Counted from the stretch's first letter, positions 17,189 to 27,021 are shown. The stretch: DNA of 59,052 nt from Chthoniobacteraceae bacterium (GCA_947449735.1 CANFTB010000031.1:1-59052); one strand, 5' to 3'. Program-made: numbers and translations. The notes: generated from the sequence alone by a model not told the origin.

Positions 17189-19906
17189 CTAGGGAATTGC
17201 CAAAGGCAAGCCACCCGTGAGCGACGGCACGTCTTCAGGCTGCTCTGTTTCTGCCTTGGTGGCTTTAAGAGGCTGTCCAGAAGCGTCAATAATCCGGGCG
17301 GTGACGTAGATCATCAGGTTTTTCTTGATGTGCTGGTCCACGTTTGAGCGGAACAACCTTCCTACAAGGGGGATATCTCCTAGGAAAGGAACCTTGTCGT
17401 TAATCTTTTGGACATCTTCGCGAATCAATCCGCCCAGTCCGATCGTCTCTCCATCCAGGAGCGTGACGTTCGTCCGGATGCGTCGCACGGAAAAGATCGG
17501 TTGGTTAATGACGTTGTCGGTAAGTGTGACCGCTTTGGGAGTCGATCCCAAACTCACCCCTGCGGCGCTGACTGCGCTGGAAACGCTAACGGTCTGGATG
17601 GGGCTTCCGTAGTTGATAAAACCCTCGAACTCAGTGACCTCAGGGCTAAGGTCCAAGTCGATCGCATAATTATCACCCTTGATGGACGGCGTTACCTTCA
17701 ATTTGACCCCGGTGTCGCGCTTGTCGAACGCCGATGGAGTCGTCGGGGTGACGGGAACGCTCGTGGGAGCGGCCGCGGCGGCAGCGCCACCTCCGGCTCC
17801 ACCGGCGGGAGCAGCACCCACGCTCTGGGGAATTTGCGGAGGTGTAAACTCCGTTGGGTAACGAAATTCACGGACGATATCAATTGAGGCCTCTTCCTGA
17901 TCTCTGGCCGTAATGCTGGGACTCGAGAGCAGGTCGACTCCTTTTGATTGGTTGAGCGCCCGGATCACCAGCTGGAATTGCGGGTCGGTAAACGCGCCGG
18001 CAAGTGCAAAAACTCCGGGACTTGCAAGGCCTGTGCCTCCCGTGGCGCCAGCAAGGAGAGCGTCGATGGCGTTGGAACTCAGTGCAAGGCGGCCCGAACG
18101 GTTCCCACTCGTGACTGGATTAACTCCTACAGGCTGGCCTCCATTGGGATATGCTCCGTCGGCAGGAATATTAAACGGATAATCGGAAGAGTTTATCGAG
18201 GGGCGCAAGGCGCCCGTCGTGCCGCCGCCGGAGAAGACCCTGCCCGTGCCTGGAATATTGGCCTGCCCCAGCAACCAGTCGTAGGAGAGCTCCTTAAGAT
18301 TGGTTTGGCTGAATTCCACAAATTTTGCCTGGATGTCAATTTGAACTGGGCTTTGGCCCTCGGAGTCTGAGACGATTGAGTCCACTAGGTCCAACATTTC
18401 CACTGTATTGTACACAGTGAGCGTCTTGTTTCGCGGGTTGTAGGTAGCGGTGGAACCCGGGGCATCAAAGCGCACGTTCATCGTGTTGAGGAACTCCTTA
18501 GGGTCGATCCTCCTTTTGCCTCCGGCCTTGGGAGCTGGCGCCGCTCCGGCACCCCCTCCGGCCAGCAAACTCGACCCAAGGCCTGTGGAGCTCAAATCAT
18601 CCACCTTTGGTGCCGTGCTGCTGAACATGAAAGGAGACACGGTCCAACTTCTGAGCACAAGGTTGTCCGTCGGGGTGGTTTTGGGAACAATTTCCACCCA
18701 GTTTTCCTTCACAGTCCACTTGGTTCCAGATGCCTCTGTGACGATTTTTAGAATCTCACTCAGGCGAAAGCCTGGAATTTTTGGAATGCTGACAGTTGGA
18801 ATCGAACCGCCTCCTGCGGCGGCTCCGGCGATAGGCGGAGCCAAGTCCAGCACGCTGGTTCCGGGAGCTGCGGGAGCACCGGGCGAGGGACCGCCAGGGA
18901 AGTTTGCGATGATGAGGACGCCTCGCTGACCTTCTCCACCTTTGTCCGCCGCCCTTGAAGCCTCTGTGAGTGCAGCGGCCACCTCTGTTAGTGATTTGTC
19001 AGTGAACTGGACCTCCGGGATTGTGATCTCCTGTACCTTTCTTCTGAGTTTCTCAACTTGACTAGTTTCAACGGTTTGGGGAGTGCTGGCTGTCGTTGTG
19101 ACAGTGCCGTACCTTTTGACTGGGGTGGCCCAGGCTTTCTGGACATTTCGCATCGCCCGGCTGCGAGCTTCGTCGTAGGCGGTTTCCGCGTAGTTTTTAA
19201 TCGCCAGATTGCATTCTTCCTGAAGGCGCCTGGCGGCGTTGTTGTACGGGTCGATTTCAAGGACTTGGTCGGCGCGCTTGAGCGCGAGATCGTAGCGGCC
19301 ACTCTCGTAGAACCCTCTGGCATCCAGTAGATAGCGCTTCACCTTTTCAACGTCTTCTCTGAACTCAGGCGTGATCGTGTGATTGAAGCGTCCGGGAGTG
19401 TAAAGCTGTTCCTGAAGGCGGAGCGCCGCCTTATTTCCCGGATCTCTTGACAAGAGATTACGGAGGGCATCTTCGGCACTCGGCAGTTTCTGTCCTGGCT
19501 TAGAGAGAAGGCGTCCCTCGCTGATCCGCACTTCCACCAATTGGAGTGAGGAATCACGAAAGCCCTTTAAGGCCTCTTGTCGTTCTCTCTCAACTACCTT
19601 GGATTCCGGAAGGAGGTCGAGCGCGACGGCGTAAAATTGAGCGGCCTGATCAAACTGTTTCAGTGACATCATCTGCCGGCCCTGTGCCATTTCTTCGAGG
19701 GCCTTGATGCGGCTCGCCTCTCGGCGTTTGATTTCCTTTTCGCTCAAATCGGCAATGGATGAAACGGGGCGTGCCTGAGGTTGCGTGTCTTGAGAAGACC
19801 TCTGCTGAGCCGCTGCTGCAAGTCCCGGATTCAGAAGCAAGGCGCTCAATCCGAGGAGAGCACCCGACCGCACATTGGAACTCGAAGTTGGGGAACTGGC
19901 TTTCAT
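17189..19906 (-). CDS. outer-membrane secretin of a type IV pilus-like system (Amuc_1098-like)
   Basis: A 905-residue secretin forming a gated outer-membrane ring. It has a Sec signal peptide (residues 1-33). Residues 55-250 are helical TPR-like repeats (SLKQFDQAAQFYAVALDLLP, SGRYDLALKRADQVLEIDP). An N-domain region follows at about 290-410 and the beta-barrel secretin core at about 515-875. The family signature VPFLGDIPLVGRLF is at residues 839-852, after LLDGETIGLGGLIRE. Long Gly/Ala/Pro linkers (about 340-370, 445-465 and 695-725) are unusual. The N-terminal TPR block and gene order match the Amuc_1098 family of Verrucomicrobiota. It ends the pilus-like block, in the position of PilQ. Confidence 0.92.
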   Translation of the reverse strand: MKASSPTSSSNVRSGALLGLSALLLNPGLAAAAQQRSSQDTQPQARPVSSIADLSEKEIKRREASRIKALEEMAQGRQMMSLKQFDQAAQFYAVALDLLPESKVVERERQEALKGFRDSSLQLVEVRISEGRLLSKPGQKLPSAEDALRNLLSRDPGNKAALRLQEQLYTPGRFNHTITPEFREDVEKVKRYLLDARGFYESGRYDLALKRADQVLEIDPYNNAARRLQEECNLAIKNYAETAYDEARSRAMRNVQKAWATPVKRYGTVTTTASTPQTVETSQVEKLRRKVQEITIPEVQFTDKSLTEVAAALTEASRAADKGGEGQRGVLIIANFPGGPSPGAPAAPGTSVLDLAPPIAGAAAGGGSIPTVSIPKIPGFRLSEILKIVTEASGTKWTVKENWVEIVPKTTPTDNLVLRSWTVSPFMFSSTAPKVDDLSSTGLGSSLLAGGGAGAAPAPKAGGKRRIDPKEFLNTMNVRFDAPGSTATYNPRNKTLTVYNTVEMLDLVDSIVSDSEGQSPVQIDIQAKFVEFSQTNLKELSYDWLLGQANIPGTGRVFSGGGTTGALRPSINSSDYPFNIPADGAYPNGGQPVGVNPVTSGNRSGRLALSSNAIDALLAGATGGTGLASPGVFALAGAFTDPQFQLVIRALNQSKGVDLLSSPSITARDQEEASIDIVREFRYPTEFTPPQIPQSVGAAPAGGAGGGAAAAAAPTSVPVTPTTPSAFDKRDTGVKLKVTPSIKGDNYAIDLDLSPEVTEFEGFINYGSPIQTVSVSSAVSAAGVSLGSTPKAVTLTDNVINQPIFSVRRIRTNVTLLDGETIGLGGLIREDVQKINDKVPFLGDIPLVGRLFRSNVDQHIKKNLMIYVTARIIDASGQPLKATKAETEQPEDVPSLTGGLPLAIP

Positions 19907-19932
19907 TAGGCGTAATGGGGGAATTGGACGGA

Positions 19933-20916
19933 CTACTCGGACTGAGCTGGGCGCACCTGAAACTCTTTATCCTCTGTATTCTTCAGCGTGGCCCCGGTGG
20001 CTGATGAATCGATTAATCTGTAGGTCTCAGACGCTCCAATGGTGAACGTTTGACCCGGCTTTAGCGTAAAATCTTTTGTCTCCTTTGGGTAATTCAACCT
20101 AAGGCTCACCGTTTTGTCTACAAAGTCGGCAGGTTTACCTTTTATTTCGGCATCCGACTTCTCTCCGGACTTACCGTCGACAAAGTTTATGAGCGAACCG
20201 TCTACTTTCGACCCCGTTACCCCAGTGTCACTCTTTTGACGCAGAGTGAAAGAGACAAGTTTGATTTCCGTCTCGGGAATCATTTCGCCAATTTTGAGGT
20301 CCGCCTGGTTTTTTTTGGGCGAATCTTCACGACGAACGGTGATTTTTAGCGACTCTGGCTTTGCCGTGTCTCCCAGATATTGAAGAAATGAAATACGGTT
20401 GTGCGTTTCCTTTTGTCCTACGAAATAAAGTTTGGTGACTAGGGGCGGATGGGCGTTGGCATCCGTGGGATCGGTGCCGGCGGCCCACTCTTCTTCGTTT
20501 GTAAATCCATCCCCGTCAGTGTCTTCCACCGCAATCTTGGAGGTTCTGAGTGCTAGTTTATACTGTAAAAACCAAGAGTTTGGGATCGGCGCGCCTGTTT
20601 TGCTGTGCTTGTGAAGACTGCCCTCCTTAGGCCGCTTGGGGCCGTCCGCTTCAAGGAGGTACGCTTCAGACACAAAGAGGAGGGAAGGGTGGGCGTTCTC
20701 CCACTGTCCGGGTGATGCGATCAGCTTCGCCGCTGCATCGATTCCTGAAAGATCGATGGGGGGAGTTTTTTTCGCCGACACCTGCCTAGGTTGGAACTTT
20801 TCGAGATTCTTTGGAAGCTCCCCGACAGCCTTCATCAAAAACGCTGTCGCAGCAACTGAGCTGATGGCCGTCGTTGTAAGCAGAAGCCAATGTGCGTTGG
20901 TTTTAATGAAATTCAT
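19933..20916 (-). CDS. Amuc_1099-like pilus-system bitopic protein with TSP3-type Ca repeat
   Basis: A 327-residue protein with one N-terminal membrane segment (about 9-30) and a periplasmic body. Residues 132-151 form a thrombospondin-type-3-like calcium loop, DTDGDGFTNEEEWAAGTDPT. The C-terminal half is beta-rich (TFTIGASETYRLIDSSATG). I identify it as the Amuc_1099 counterpart by place, size and architecture rather than by alignment. It lies between the Amuc_1100-like gene (ATGA overlap at 20916-20913) and the secretin gene (26-bp gap), which is the place of pilP in type IV pilus operons. A link between the inner-membrane platform and the secretin is therefore inferred. Confidence 0.75.
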   Translation of the reverse strand: MNFIKTNAHWLLLTTTAISSVAATAFLMKAVGELPKNLEKFQPRQVSAKKTPPIDLSGIDAAAKLIASPGQWENAHPSLLFVSEAYLLEADGPKRPKEGSLHKHSKTGAPIPNSWFLQYKLALRTSKIAVEDTDGDGFTNEEEWAAGTDPTDANAHPPLVTKLYFVGQKETHNRISFLQYLGDTAKPESLKITVRREDSPKKNQADLKIGEMIPETEIKLVSFTLRQKSDTGVTGSKVDGSLINFVDGKSGEKSDAEIKGKPADFVDKTVSLRLNYPKETKDFTLKPGQTFTIGASETYRLIDSSATGATLKNTEDKEFQVRPAQSE

Positions 20917-21971
20917 GGCCGTTTCGGGGCATCCTTGCCAGTCGCGGGCTCCCGCAAGGCTAGCAGTTCAATGTTCATGTCCACCTCTACAAACTCGTCT
21001 CCAAGGATAAATTTCGCAGCGTTTTCCTCTGGGTTTTGCTGTCCGATCCCTCCGAGTCCTGCGCCAGTTGAGCCAGAGGAGGCGTTTCCAGCGAGAAGAC
21101 CCCCAGGAGCGGATAGAGGGACTGAAATGACGGCCGCATCGCCGCCTTTTTTTGGGGGTTCCTTTTCCTTGTTATTGGCGATTTTGATTGTCCGTGTCAC
21201 AAAAAACGCCTTTTGTTCGGCGGTGAGTGCATTCAGGAATTCTCTGAGCGACTCCGGACGGGCGCTAAACGACAGCTCATAGCCCTGTGTGGGCTGGATG
21301 GTGGATGGCGCCGCGTCTGCAGCTGCGGGGCCGTCTTTCTTGGGATCGGTTTTTGCTCCCTGTGCAGGCTTGCCCTCGGCTCCGGAGGCCGCTGTCGGAG
21401 CGGGTGAAGCCTGGGGCTTGTACAAGCGTATCTTTTTGATAGCCAGCGGCTGGGTGTCCAGGAGCAGTCCGATGAGGTGTTCCGTGACTTGGAGTTGCCG
21501 CAGCAGTCCGGGAGCAGCCTCCGGAGATGGAGGCTTGGACTTGTAGTCCGACCATCCGAGGTAGAAGTAATTCTCGGTGCTCTGGTCTTTGTCAGCGGGG
21601 AGGGTTACCGAGTTTTTTTCGGCTTTTTTCTGCAGGCTCTGCACCCTGTCGTTGAGGGCCTTCTGAAACTCCTGCGGAGAAACTGGTACCACCGGAAATT
21701 TATCGAGGGCACCCACTTTCTCTCGAAGGGCGAGGTATTTCGATTCAACCGCTGCCAACTGCTGCTGAAGTTGCTTCAATTGCTCACCTGAAGGCGACGG
21801 GGTGGCGTTTCTGAACCGGTTGATCTCTGCGCTGCGCTTTTCCAGCAACTGGATGGCAGCCTGGCTCTCTTGCCAAGAGTGCCACAGAAATGCGGCGCCT
21901 CCGGAGATACATACTGCGCAGGCGATTGCAGTGCCGAGCAGGGGGCGGTACTCCTTTGGGAAAATTTTCAT
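20913..21971 (-). CDS. Amuc_1100-like, PilO-type pilus-system protein
   Basis: A 352-residue bitopic protein: short cytoplasmic tail (MKIFPKEYRP), membrane helix about 11-30, heptad-rich coiled coil about 34-115 (QLKQLQQQLAAVESKYLALR), then a periplasmic alpha/beta region. This region is split by a Pro/Ala/Lys linker (185-228) and resumes at GYELSFSARPESLREFLNAL. That is the PilN/PilO/GspM-like layout reported for Amuc_1100 of Akkermansia, the outer-surface protein studied for effects on host immunity and metabolism. A Gly/Ser linker near 290-312 precedes the last strands. The start at 21971 is fixed by the ATGA overlap with the PilM-fusion stop; the frame continues upstream without meaning. 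Confidence 0.85.
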   Translation of the reverse strand: MKIFPKEYRPLLGTAIACAVCISGGAAFLWHSWQESQAAIQLLEKRSAEINRFRNATPSPSGEQLKQLQQQLAAVESKYLALREKVGALDKFPVVPVSPQEFQKALNDRVQSLQKKAEKNSVTLPADKDQSTENYFYLGWSDYKSKPPSPEAAPGLLRQLQVTEHLIGLLLDTQPLAIKKIRLYKPQASPAPTAASGAEGKPAQGAKTDPKKDGPAAADAAPSTIQPTQGYELSFSARPESLREFLNALTAEQKAFFVTRTIKIANNKEKEPPKKGGDAAVISVPLSAPGGLLAGNASSGSTGAGLGGIGQQNPEENAAKFILGDEFVEVDMNIELLALREPATGKDAPKRP

Positions 21972-23944
21972 GGAGTATTCAGGGAAAGAGGTGCGGGGGG
22001 CTCTTGGAGGTCGATGGGGATGGCAAACTCCTGAACCCATTCAGTCTGGCTTGGGGTGTTGGTGGGCCGAGTCCAGTCCTGAATGGGGGCGACCTGAAAT
22101 AGAACTGGATGGGGCGAAATAGGAATGCCCTTCAGGCGGTCGCAGAACCTGTCAATGGCGTCGCCGTTCCAGCGCGATTTTTCGCATTCCGAACGGATGC
22201 GTGCAATCTCGGTTTCGGAGGAACCGGCGGAGGGCGGCTCCGCCGGGATGACGGCTTTGTCAGCGGACTCGGTTTCCTTTTTTTTGTTGTCGCCAGTCTT
22301 TTGAGGCAAGGCTTTAGCTCCGCCTGCTTGGGTCCGTTCTAAGGCTGCTTTGTAGCTGAGCGCCAGTCCAAACTCATCCACAATGTCAACGCCCCTAGGG
22401 TTCTCCAGAAAGAAACCTCGAAGAATCACCCGCGTGCCACCCGCCTTTGAGGGAGTTGCTCCCGAGGCGGCCGGGGCGGCCGGGGCTTCGGCAGCGGGCT
22501 GCGCGGGTGCGGGTCTTTCGATGCCCAGACTTGTAATCCAGATCAATTCCTTAGGCAGGCAGGTATGGATTGAGTCGAGAAGAGACACCCAGTAACGCCG
22601 GTCGAGGGTGGCTTTCTCAATCGGGGCAGACTGTTTCAATGTCAGCTGGATCTTGTCGCGGATGCCCTTGATTTCCTTCTCCCACTTTTTGGCTTCCTCA
22701 ATTTCCGGCGCCAGAGCTGAAGCTCTAGCGGAGGCCAGGGCTGTGGCCGTCTTCAGGTGAAATCCCCAGGCAAGCATCGGCGCGCAGATGCAGGCGGCGG
22801 CCAGTCCTGCGACAAGGGTGTACTGGCCCAATGTGGACTTTCTTCGAATCGCCGGAGGCAGGAGATTCATTGAAACAGGGCAGTTTAGCAGCCTCTGCAG
22901 TGCCAAACCGACGTGCTCTCCAAGGAGTGCGGCGTTTTGATCCAACTGCGGGCCCTTTGACGGACTCGTCACCCCGATGCAACGCAGGGGATTGAAGCGC
23001 TCCACAGGAATTCCAAGTTTCTCCTCCCAGAACTCGACCATGAGCTGCATGGATGCCCCCCCGCCACAGAGGAAAACGCGTTGGGGCGCCGCTCCCGCCT
23101 GTTGCGAGCGGTAAAAGGAAATTGATCTGGCCACTTCCGCATGAAGGCGGGTTGCCGCATTCCTAAGCACTTTGGCGAGTTTTGCTTGGTCGGGATCCGC
23201 GGGTTCCTCGAAATTCGAACCTTGGCCGATGAACCCGTCTGAGAGCTTTCGCGCATCGGCGGCCGAGAAAGGCTCTCCAAACTCCTTTGCTACGGAGGAC
23301 GTCAGGTTGCTGCCTCCCGAGGATATTGTCCGGAGGAAAAACTTTCCTGGCTCTACAAACAAAAGATTGGTGGTCCTCGCGCCGAGATCGATCAAAAGAG
23401 AGCAACCGTCCGGCTCTCCGTAGTTGTAACGGAAAGCGTTCAGCAGGGCCACGCCGGCCAGCTCCACGCACTCAGGCCGCAACCGAGCCGAATGAAGCAT
23501 TCCGGTCCATTCCTCTAGGAGGTCTGTTTTCGCCGCCACAATCAGAACCTCCGGGTCGTGGTTTTCGGTTTCGAAAACGGTTCGGTAGTCCCAGATGACC
23601 TCTTCGAGCGGATAGGGGATGTTCTGCTTGGCCTCGTGAGAAATGGTCTCGGCCAGTTCTGTGCCCCCCATGGCTGGCACCTTGACCATGCGGCTGAAGG
23701 TGGACTGCGCCGGAAGTGTCAGGCGCACTGGCTGGTCTTTCGCCTTAAACGATTCTACAAGCTCCCCCATGAGGAGGGAAGCTTGCGAGACTCGTGTGGC
23801 GTCGGCGGCGGGGTCTGGCAGGAATTCGCGGCTGTCAAAACCATGCAGGCGGAGCGTCCCTTTCTTTGGGTCCGGTCTGAAATCGGCAAGAGAGACCGTC
23901 TGGGAGCCGATGCTCAGCGTGATGATCCTTTTCGGGATGGACAT
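21968..23944 (-). CDS. PilM-PilN fusion protein (Amuc_1101-like)
   Basis: A 658-residue fusion. Residues 1-350 are the actin-like PilM domain: SIGSQTVSLADF (phosphate 1), LLIDLGARTTNLLFVEPG (183-200, phosphate 2) and RVFLCGGGASMQL (289-301, nucleotide). Residues 360-363 are NLLP, the short motif by which free PilN docks on PilM. A membrane helix follows (about 373-394), then a coiled coil (400-440) and a PilN-like segment (LLDSIHTCLPKELIWITSLGIE). The last 170 residues hold a Pro/Lys-rich linker and a final strand region. It should build the cytoplasmic ring plus inner-membrane platform. It overlaps the Amuc_1100-like gene by 4 bp. Confidence 0.87.
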   Translation of the reverse strand: MSIPKRIITLSIGSQTVSLADFRPDPKKGTLRLHGFDSREFLPDPAADATRVSQASLLMGELVESFKAKDQPVRLTLPAQSTFSRMVKVPAMGGTELAETISHEAKQNIPYPLEEVIWDYRTVFETENHDPEVLIVAAKTDLLEEWTGMLHSARLRPECVELAGVALLNAFRYNYGEPDGCSLLIDLGARTTNLLFVEPGKFFLRTISSGGSNLTSSVAKEFGEPFSAADARKLSDGFIGQGSNFEEPADPDQAKLAKVLRNAATRLHAEVARSISFYRSQQAGAAPQRVFLCGGGASMQLMVEFWEEKLGIPVERFNPLRCIGVTSPSKGPQLDQNAALLGEHVGLALQRLLNCPVSMNLLPPAIRRKSTLGQYTLVAGLAAACICAPMLAWGFHLKTATALASARASALAPEIEEAKKWEKEIKGIRDKIQLTLKQSAPIEKATLDRRYWVSLLDSIHTCLPKELIWITSLGIERPAPAQPAAEAPAAPAASGATPSKAGGTRVILRGFFLENPRGVDIVDEFGLALSYKAALERTQAGGAKALPQKTGDNKKKETESADKAVIPAEPPSAGSSETEIARIRSECEKSRWNGDAIDRFCDRLKGIPISPHPVLFQVAPIQDWTRPTNTPSQTEWVQEFAIPIDLQEPPAPLSLNTP

Positions 23945-23979
23945 GGGGTTGAACGAGAAAAAGCTCTTGAAAGCAGGGC

Positions 23980-24600
23980 TTAACGTGCGATCGGTTTGAC
24001 GGTTTCGTAGTAATCCCAGAAGAGGGGGGCGAAAGGAGTTTGGCTCTTGGCAAGGAAAACGTCCTTTACCGTTTCAAGCCTGTCCTTTTCCTTGGCGACC
24101 TGGTCGTAGGTGACGCCGTGGGTAGATTTAAACTGGGCTCCGACAGCTTCGCCTTGAGCGCTGACTTCCACCCAGAAAGCCTGTATGCTTGCAGGGTTGA
24201 ACGGCTTTCCCTCTGCGAGGCGATTCAGTGTCTTGGGTGCTATGTAAACAACGGAGTGCCGGTCCTTCCCGCGGGCTACGTCCACCAAGGTGACTTCTCC
24301 CTCCAGGAGTTTCAGTGTCTGCGACGTCTTCAGGAGGATGGAGTACTTGAAAACCAGTTCCGGAAATTCCTCGGCCGCGTCGAAGTCAGATTCAAACTCG
24401 AGCCAAATTGGTGCTGGTTCGCCGGGCGCTGGGACGCGAGGTCGCTTCGGCGCCCCGCCCTTGATCTGCGCAACGATTTCAGGCGACCCAATCAGGCTGA
24501 CTTTGGGTTGAACATTGTCGATGCGGCGGCCGGCCGCCTGCGCTTGCTGCGAGGTTGATATGCAAAGTAGGGCTGAAAGCAGTGCAAGGGTGGTCTTCAT
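23980..24600 (-). CDS. Amuc_1102-like secreted pilus-system protein
   Basis: A 206-residue exported protein: signal peptide 1-22 (MKTTLALLSALLCISTSQQA, cleavage after AQA), then a beta-strand-rich body (PAPIWLEFESDF, ELVFKYSILLKTSQTLKLLE, AFWVEVSAQGE) ending in a helical tail. This fits the Ig-like fold reported for Amuc_1102, whose gene is in the same place. The true start is the ATG at 24600; the frame runs upstream for 92 residues without any similarity. It is the first gene of the pilus-like block, 35 bp before the PilM fusion gene. Its molecular role is unknown. Confidence 0.75.
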   Translation of the reverse strand: MKTTLALLSALLCISTSQQAQAAGRRIDNVQPKVSLIGSPEIVAQIKGGAPKRPRVPAPGEPAPIWLEFESDFDAAEEFPELVFKYSILLKTSQTLKLLEGEVTLVDVARGKDRHSVVYIAPKTLNRLAEGKPFNPASIQAFWVEVSAQGEAVGAQFKSTHGVTYDQVAKEKDRLETVKDVFLAKSQTPFAPLFWDYYETVKPIAR

Positions 24601-24666
24601 TGTTCTGGAAGGGGGGTGGCAGATCTCTGGCGAAGGCCGGAAGAGAAACATCCGGCGATTACCTCT

Positions 24667-24688
24667 AATATAAGAACGAGGCTGGGGA

Positions 24689-24701
<13 letters not shown>
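24667..24701 (-). promoter_or_regulatory. possible promoter of the pilus-like operon
   Basis: On the minus strand a TATATT hexamer (24672-24667) lies about 66 bp upstream of the Amuc_1102-like ATG, in the most A/T-rich stretch of the gap. A TTGATC upstream (about 24692-24687) would be a -35 element but with only 14 bp of spacing, which is short. The position suits a promoter separating the block from the upstream sugar gene; the match is weak. Confidence 0.3.
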
Positions 24702-25642
<941 letters not shown>

Positions 25643-25773
25643 GTGCAAAGCCTAGGGTTGGGGTTTGTTCATTGCAATCGGGGAGACGCCTTTTTTTTCT
25701 AAGGAGTTTGCTGGATCCGGGTAGTCGCAACTTGCCAAAAATGAGGACACTTTGTTCTGCGGCTGGTTGTCGA

Positions 25774-27021
25774 CTAAGGGGCCCTCTGCAAGCCAAGCGA
25801 GAGGCTCGGATCCCTCGCCCACCGCAGGCCGGAAAGTCTGGCGGAATTGGCCGCCGTTTTGCCCAGGCAGAATGCTTTGAACTGCCCGCCCATGAGCTGG
25901 GGGTGGGTTAGGGTTCGGAAATTCAACGTCTCTGATTGCTCGTCCTTCGTCATCGGCTCTGGTTTGTCTTTGAAGTGAAGCGGGGCAAGCCCGGTTAAAA
26001 AACGGGCCTGGTCAGTGTACCCTAATACCTCCCAATTGTCCGCGATCGCGGCTTGGGAGAGGTGCGTGAAGTTCACGTGTGCGGTCAGGTCTTGCTGGCC
26101 GGGTTGCGCCAGAATTTGGTCTTGGCGTTTGTGGGAGCGGTATGCCGCGAGCGTGCCCGTCAGTCGGTGTGGGGAGCCCATTTCTTCCTCGCTCATTCCG
26201 TAGTCGAAGAGGAGAACCCAGCCGTCGGTCATTTTTTTTCCCAAGTCTGAAATCCAAGAACTCAGCGGGAGGCATACTTCTCGAATGTGGCCTTCGATGG
26301 GGTTTTGTAGAAGATTCACTTTCTGCAACAGCGCCTCATGTTTAACCGTGGTTGCGAGCCACCGGAATTCGCCGTCGACAAAGTCGACTCTCAGTTCCAT
26401 CCACCTGCCTTCGAGGAATTGGAGAACGTTGACGGGAAAGGCGTCGAGGAGCTCGTTTGAAAAGTGAACGCCAGAGAATTTGGGCAGGTCTTGAATCGAG
26501 CGATGCCAGCTCACTTTCGAGAGGTGTTTGCCAAGCGACCGGGCCTGACTGCGCTGGAAGTGGGCAAACGGCTCGACGATCCGGAGCGAGGCTTTGGCGT
26601 AGCAGTCCGGAGCGATTTTTTTTAAGTGCTCCAAAATATCATTCGATAGGGTTCCCGCTGCCGCCCCTTGCTCCACGAGGGTCCAATTTTCCGGCACGCC
26701 CGCGGTTTCCCACATCTCTGCAAACTGGCATGCCAGCAGCCGGCCGAAAAGGGGGCCGGAACTGACTGCCGTGTAAAAGTCTCCCTCGCGTCCGATCCGC
26801 GCCCTGCCTGACGCGTAGTAGCCGTGGAAAGGGTCGTACAAGGCGGTCTCCATGAAGTCGGCAAACGACAGGGGGCCGCCGTTTTTGATGCGGTTGCTCA
26901 GGATCTGTTGTAGTGGGAGCACGGCTTGTAACTTTGTCTCGGAGCGACCGCCGACGAAGGAGTGCGGGATTAGCGCCGTCTCATTCGGGATTGTATTCTG
27001 GATTCTAAAAAGGGCGGACAC
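25774..27021 (-). CDS. MidA/NDUFAF7-type SAM-dependent methyltransferase
   Basis: A 415-residue protein of the family that in mitochondria methylates an Arg of complex I (NDUFAF7/MidA). It has the N-terminal LSFADFMETALYDPFHGYYA (typical FxxfMelaLydPehGYY) and DFYTAVSSGPLFGRLLACQF. The SAM loop reads LVEQGAAAGTLSNDILEHL, a slight change from the usual EiGaGxGtl. FSNELLDAFPV provides the conserved NELLDA motif. The bacterial substrate is not known. The ATG at 27021 leaves only about 29 bp to the divergent dusB start, so the true start may be further in. Confidence 0.85.
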   Translation of the reverse strand: MSALFRIQNTIPNETALIPHSFVGGRSETKLQAVLPLQQILSNRIKNGGPLSFADFMETALYDPFHGYYASGRARIGREGDFYTAVSSGPLFGRLLACQFAEMWETAGVPENWTLVEQGAAAGTLSNDILEHLKKIAPDCYAKASLRIVEPFAHFQRSQARSLGKHLSKVSWHRSIQDLPKFSGVHFSNELLDAFPVNVLQFLEGRWMELRVDFVDGEFRWLATTVKHEALLQKVNLLQNPIEGHIREVCLPLSSWISDLGKKMTDGWVLLFDYGMSEEEMGSPHRLTGTLAAYRSHKRQDQILAQPGQQDLTAHVNFTHLSQAAIADNWEVLGYTDQARFLTGLAPLHFKDKPEPMTKDEQSETLNFRTLTHPQLMGGQFKAFCLGKTAANSARLSGLRWARDPSLSLGLQRAP

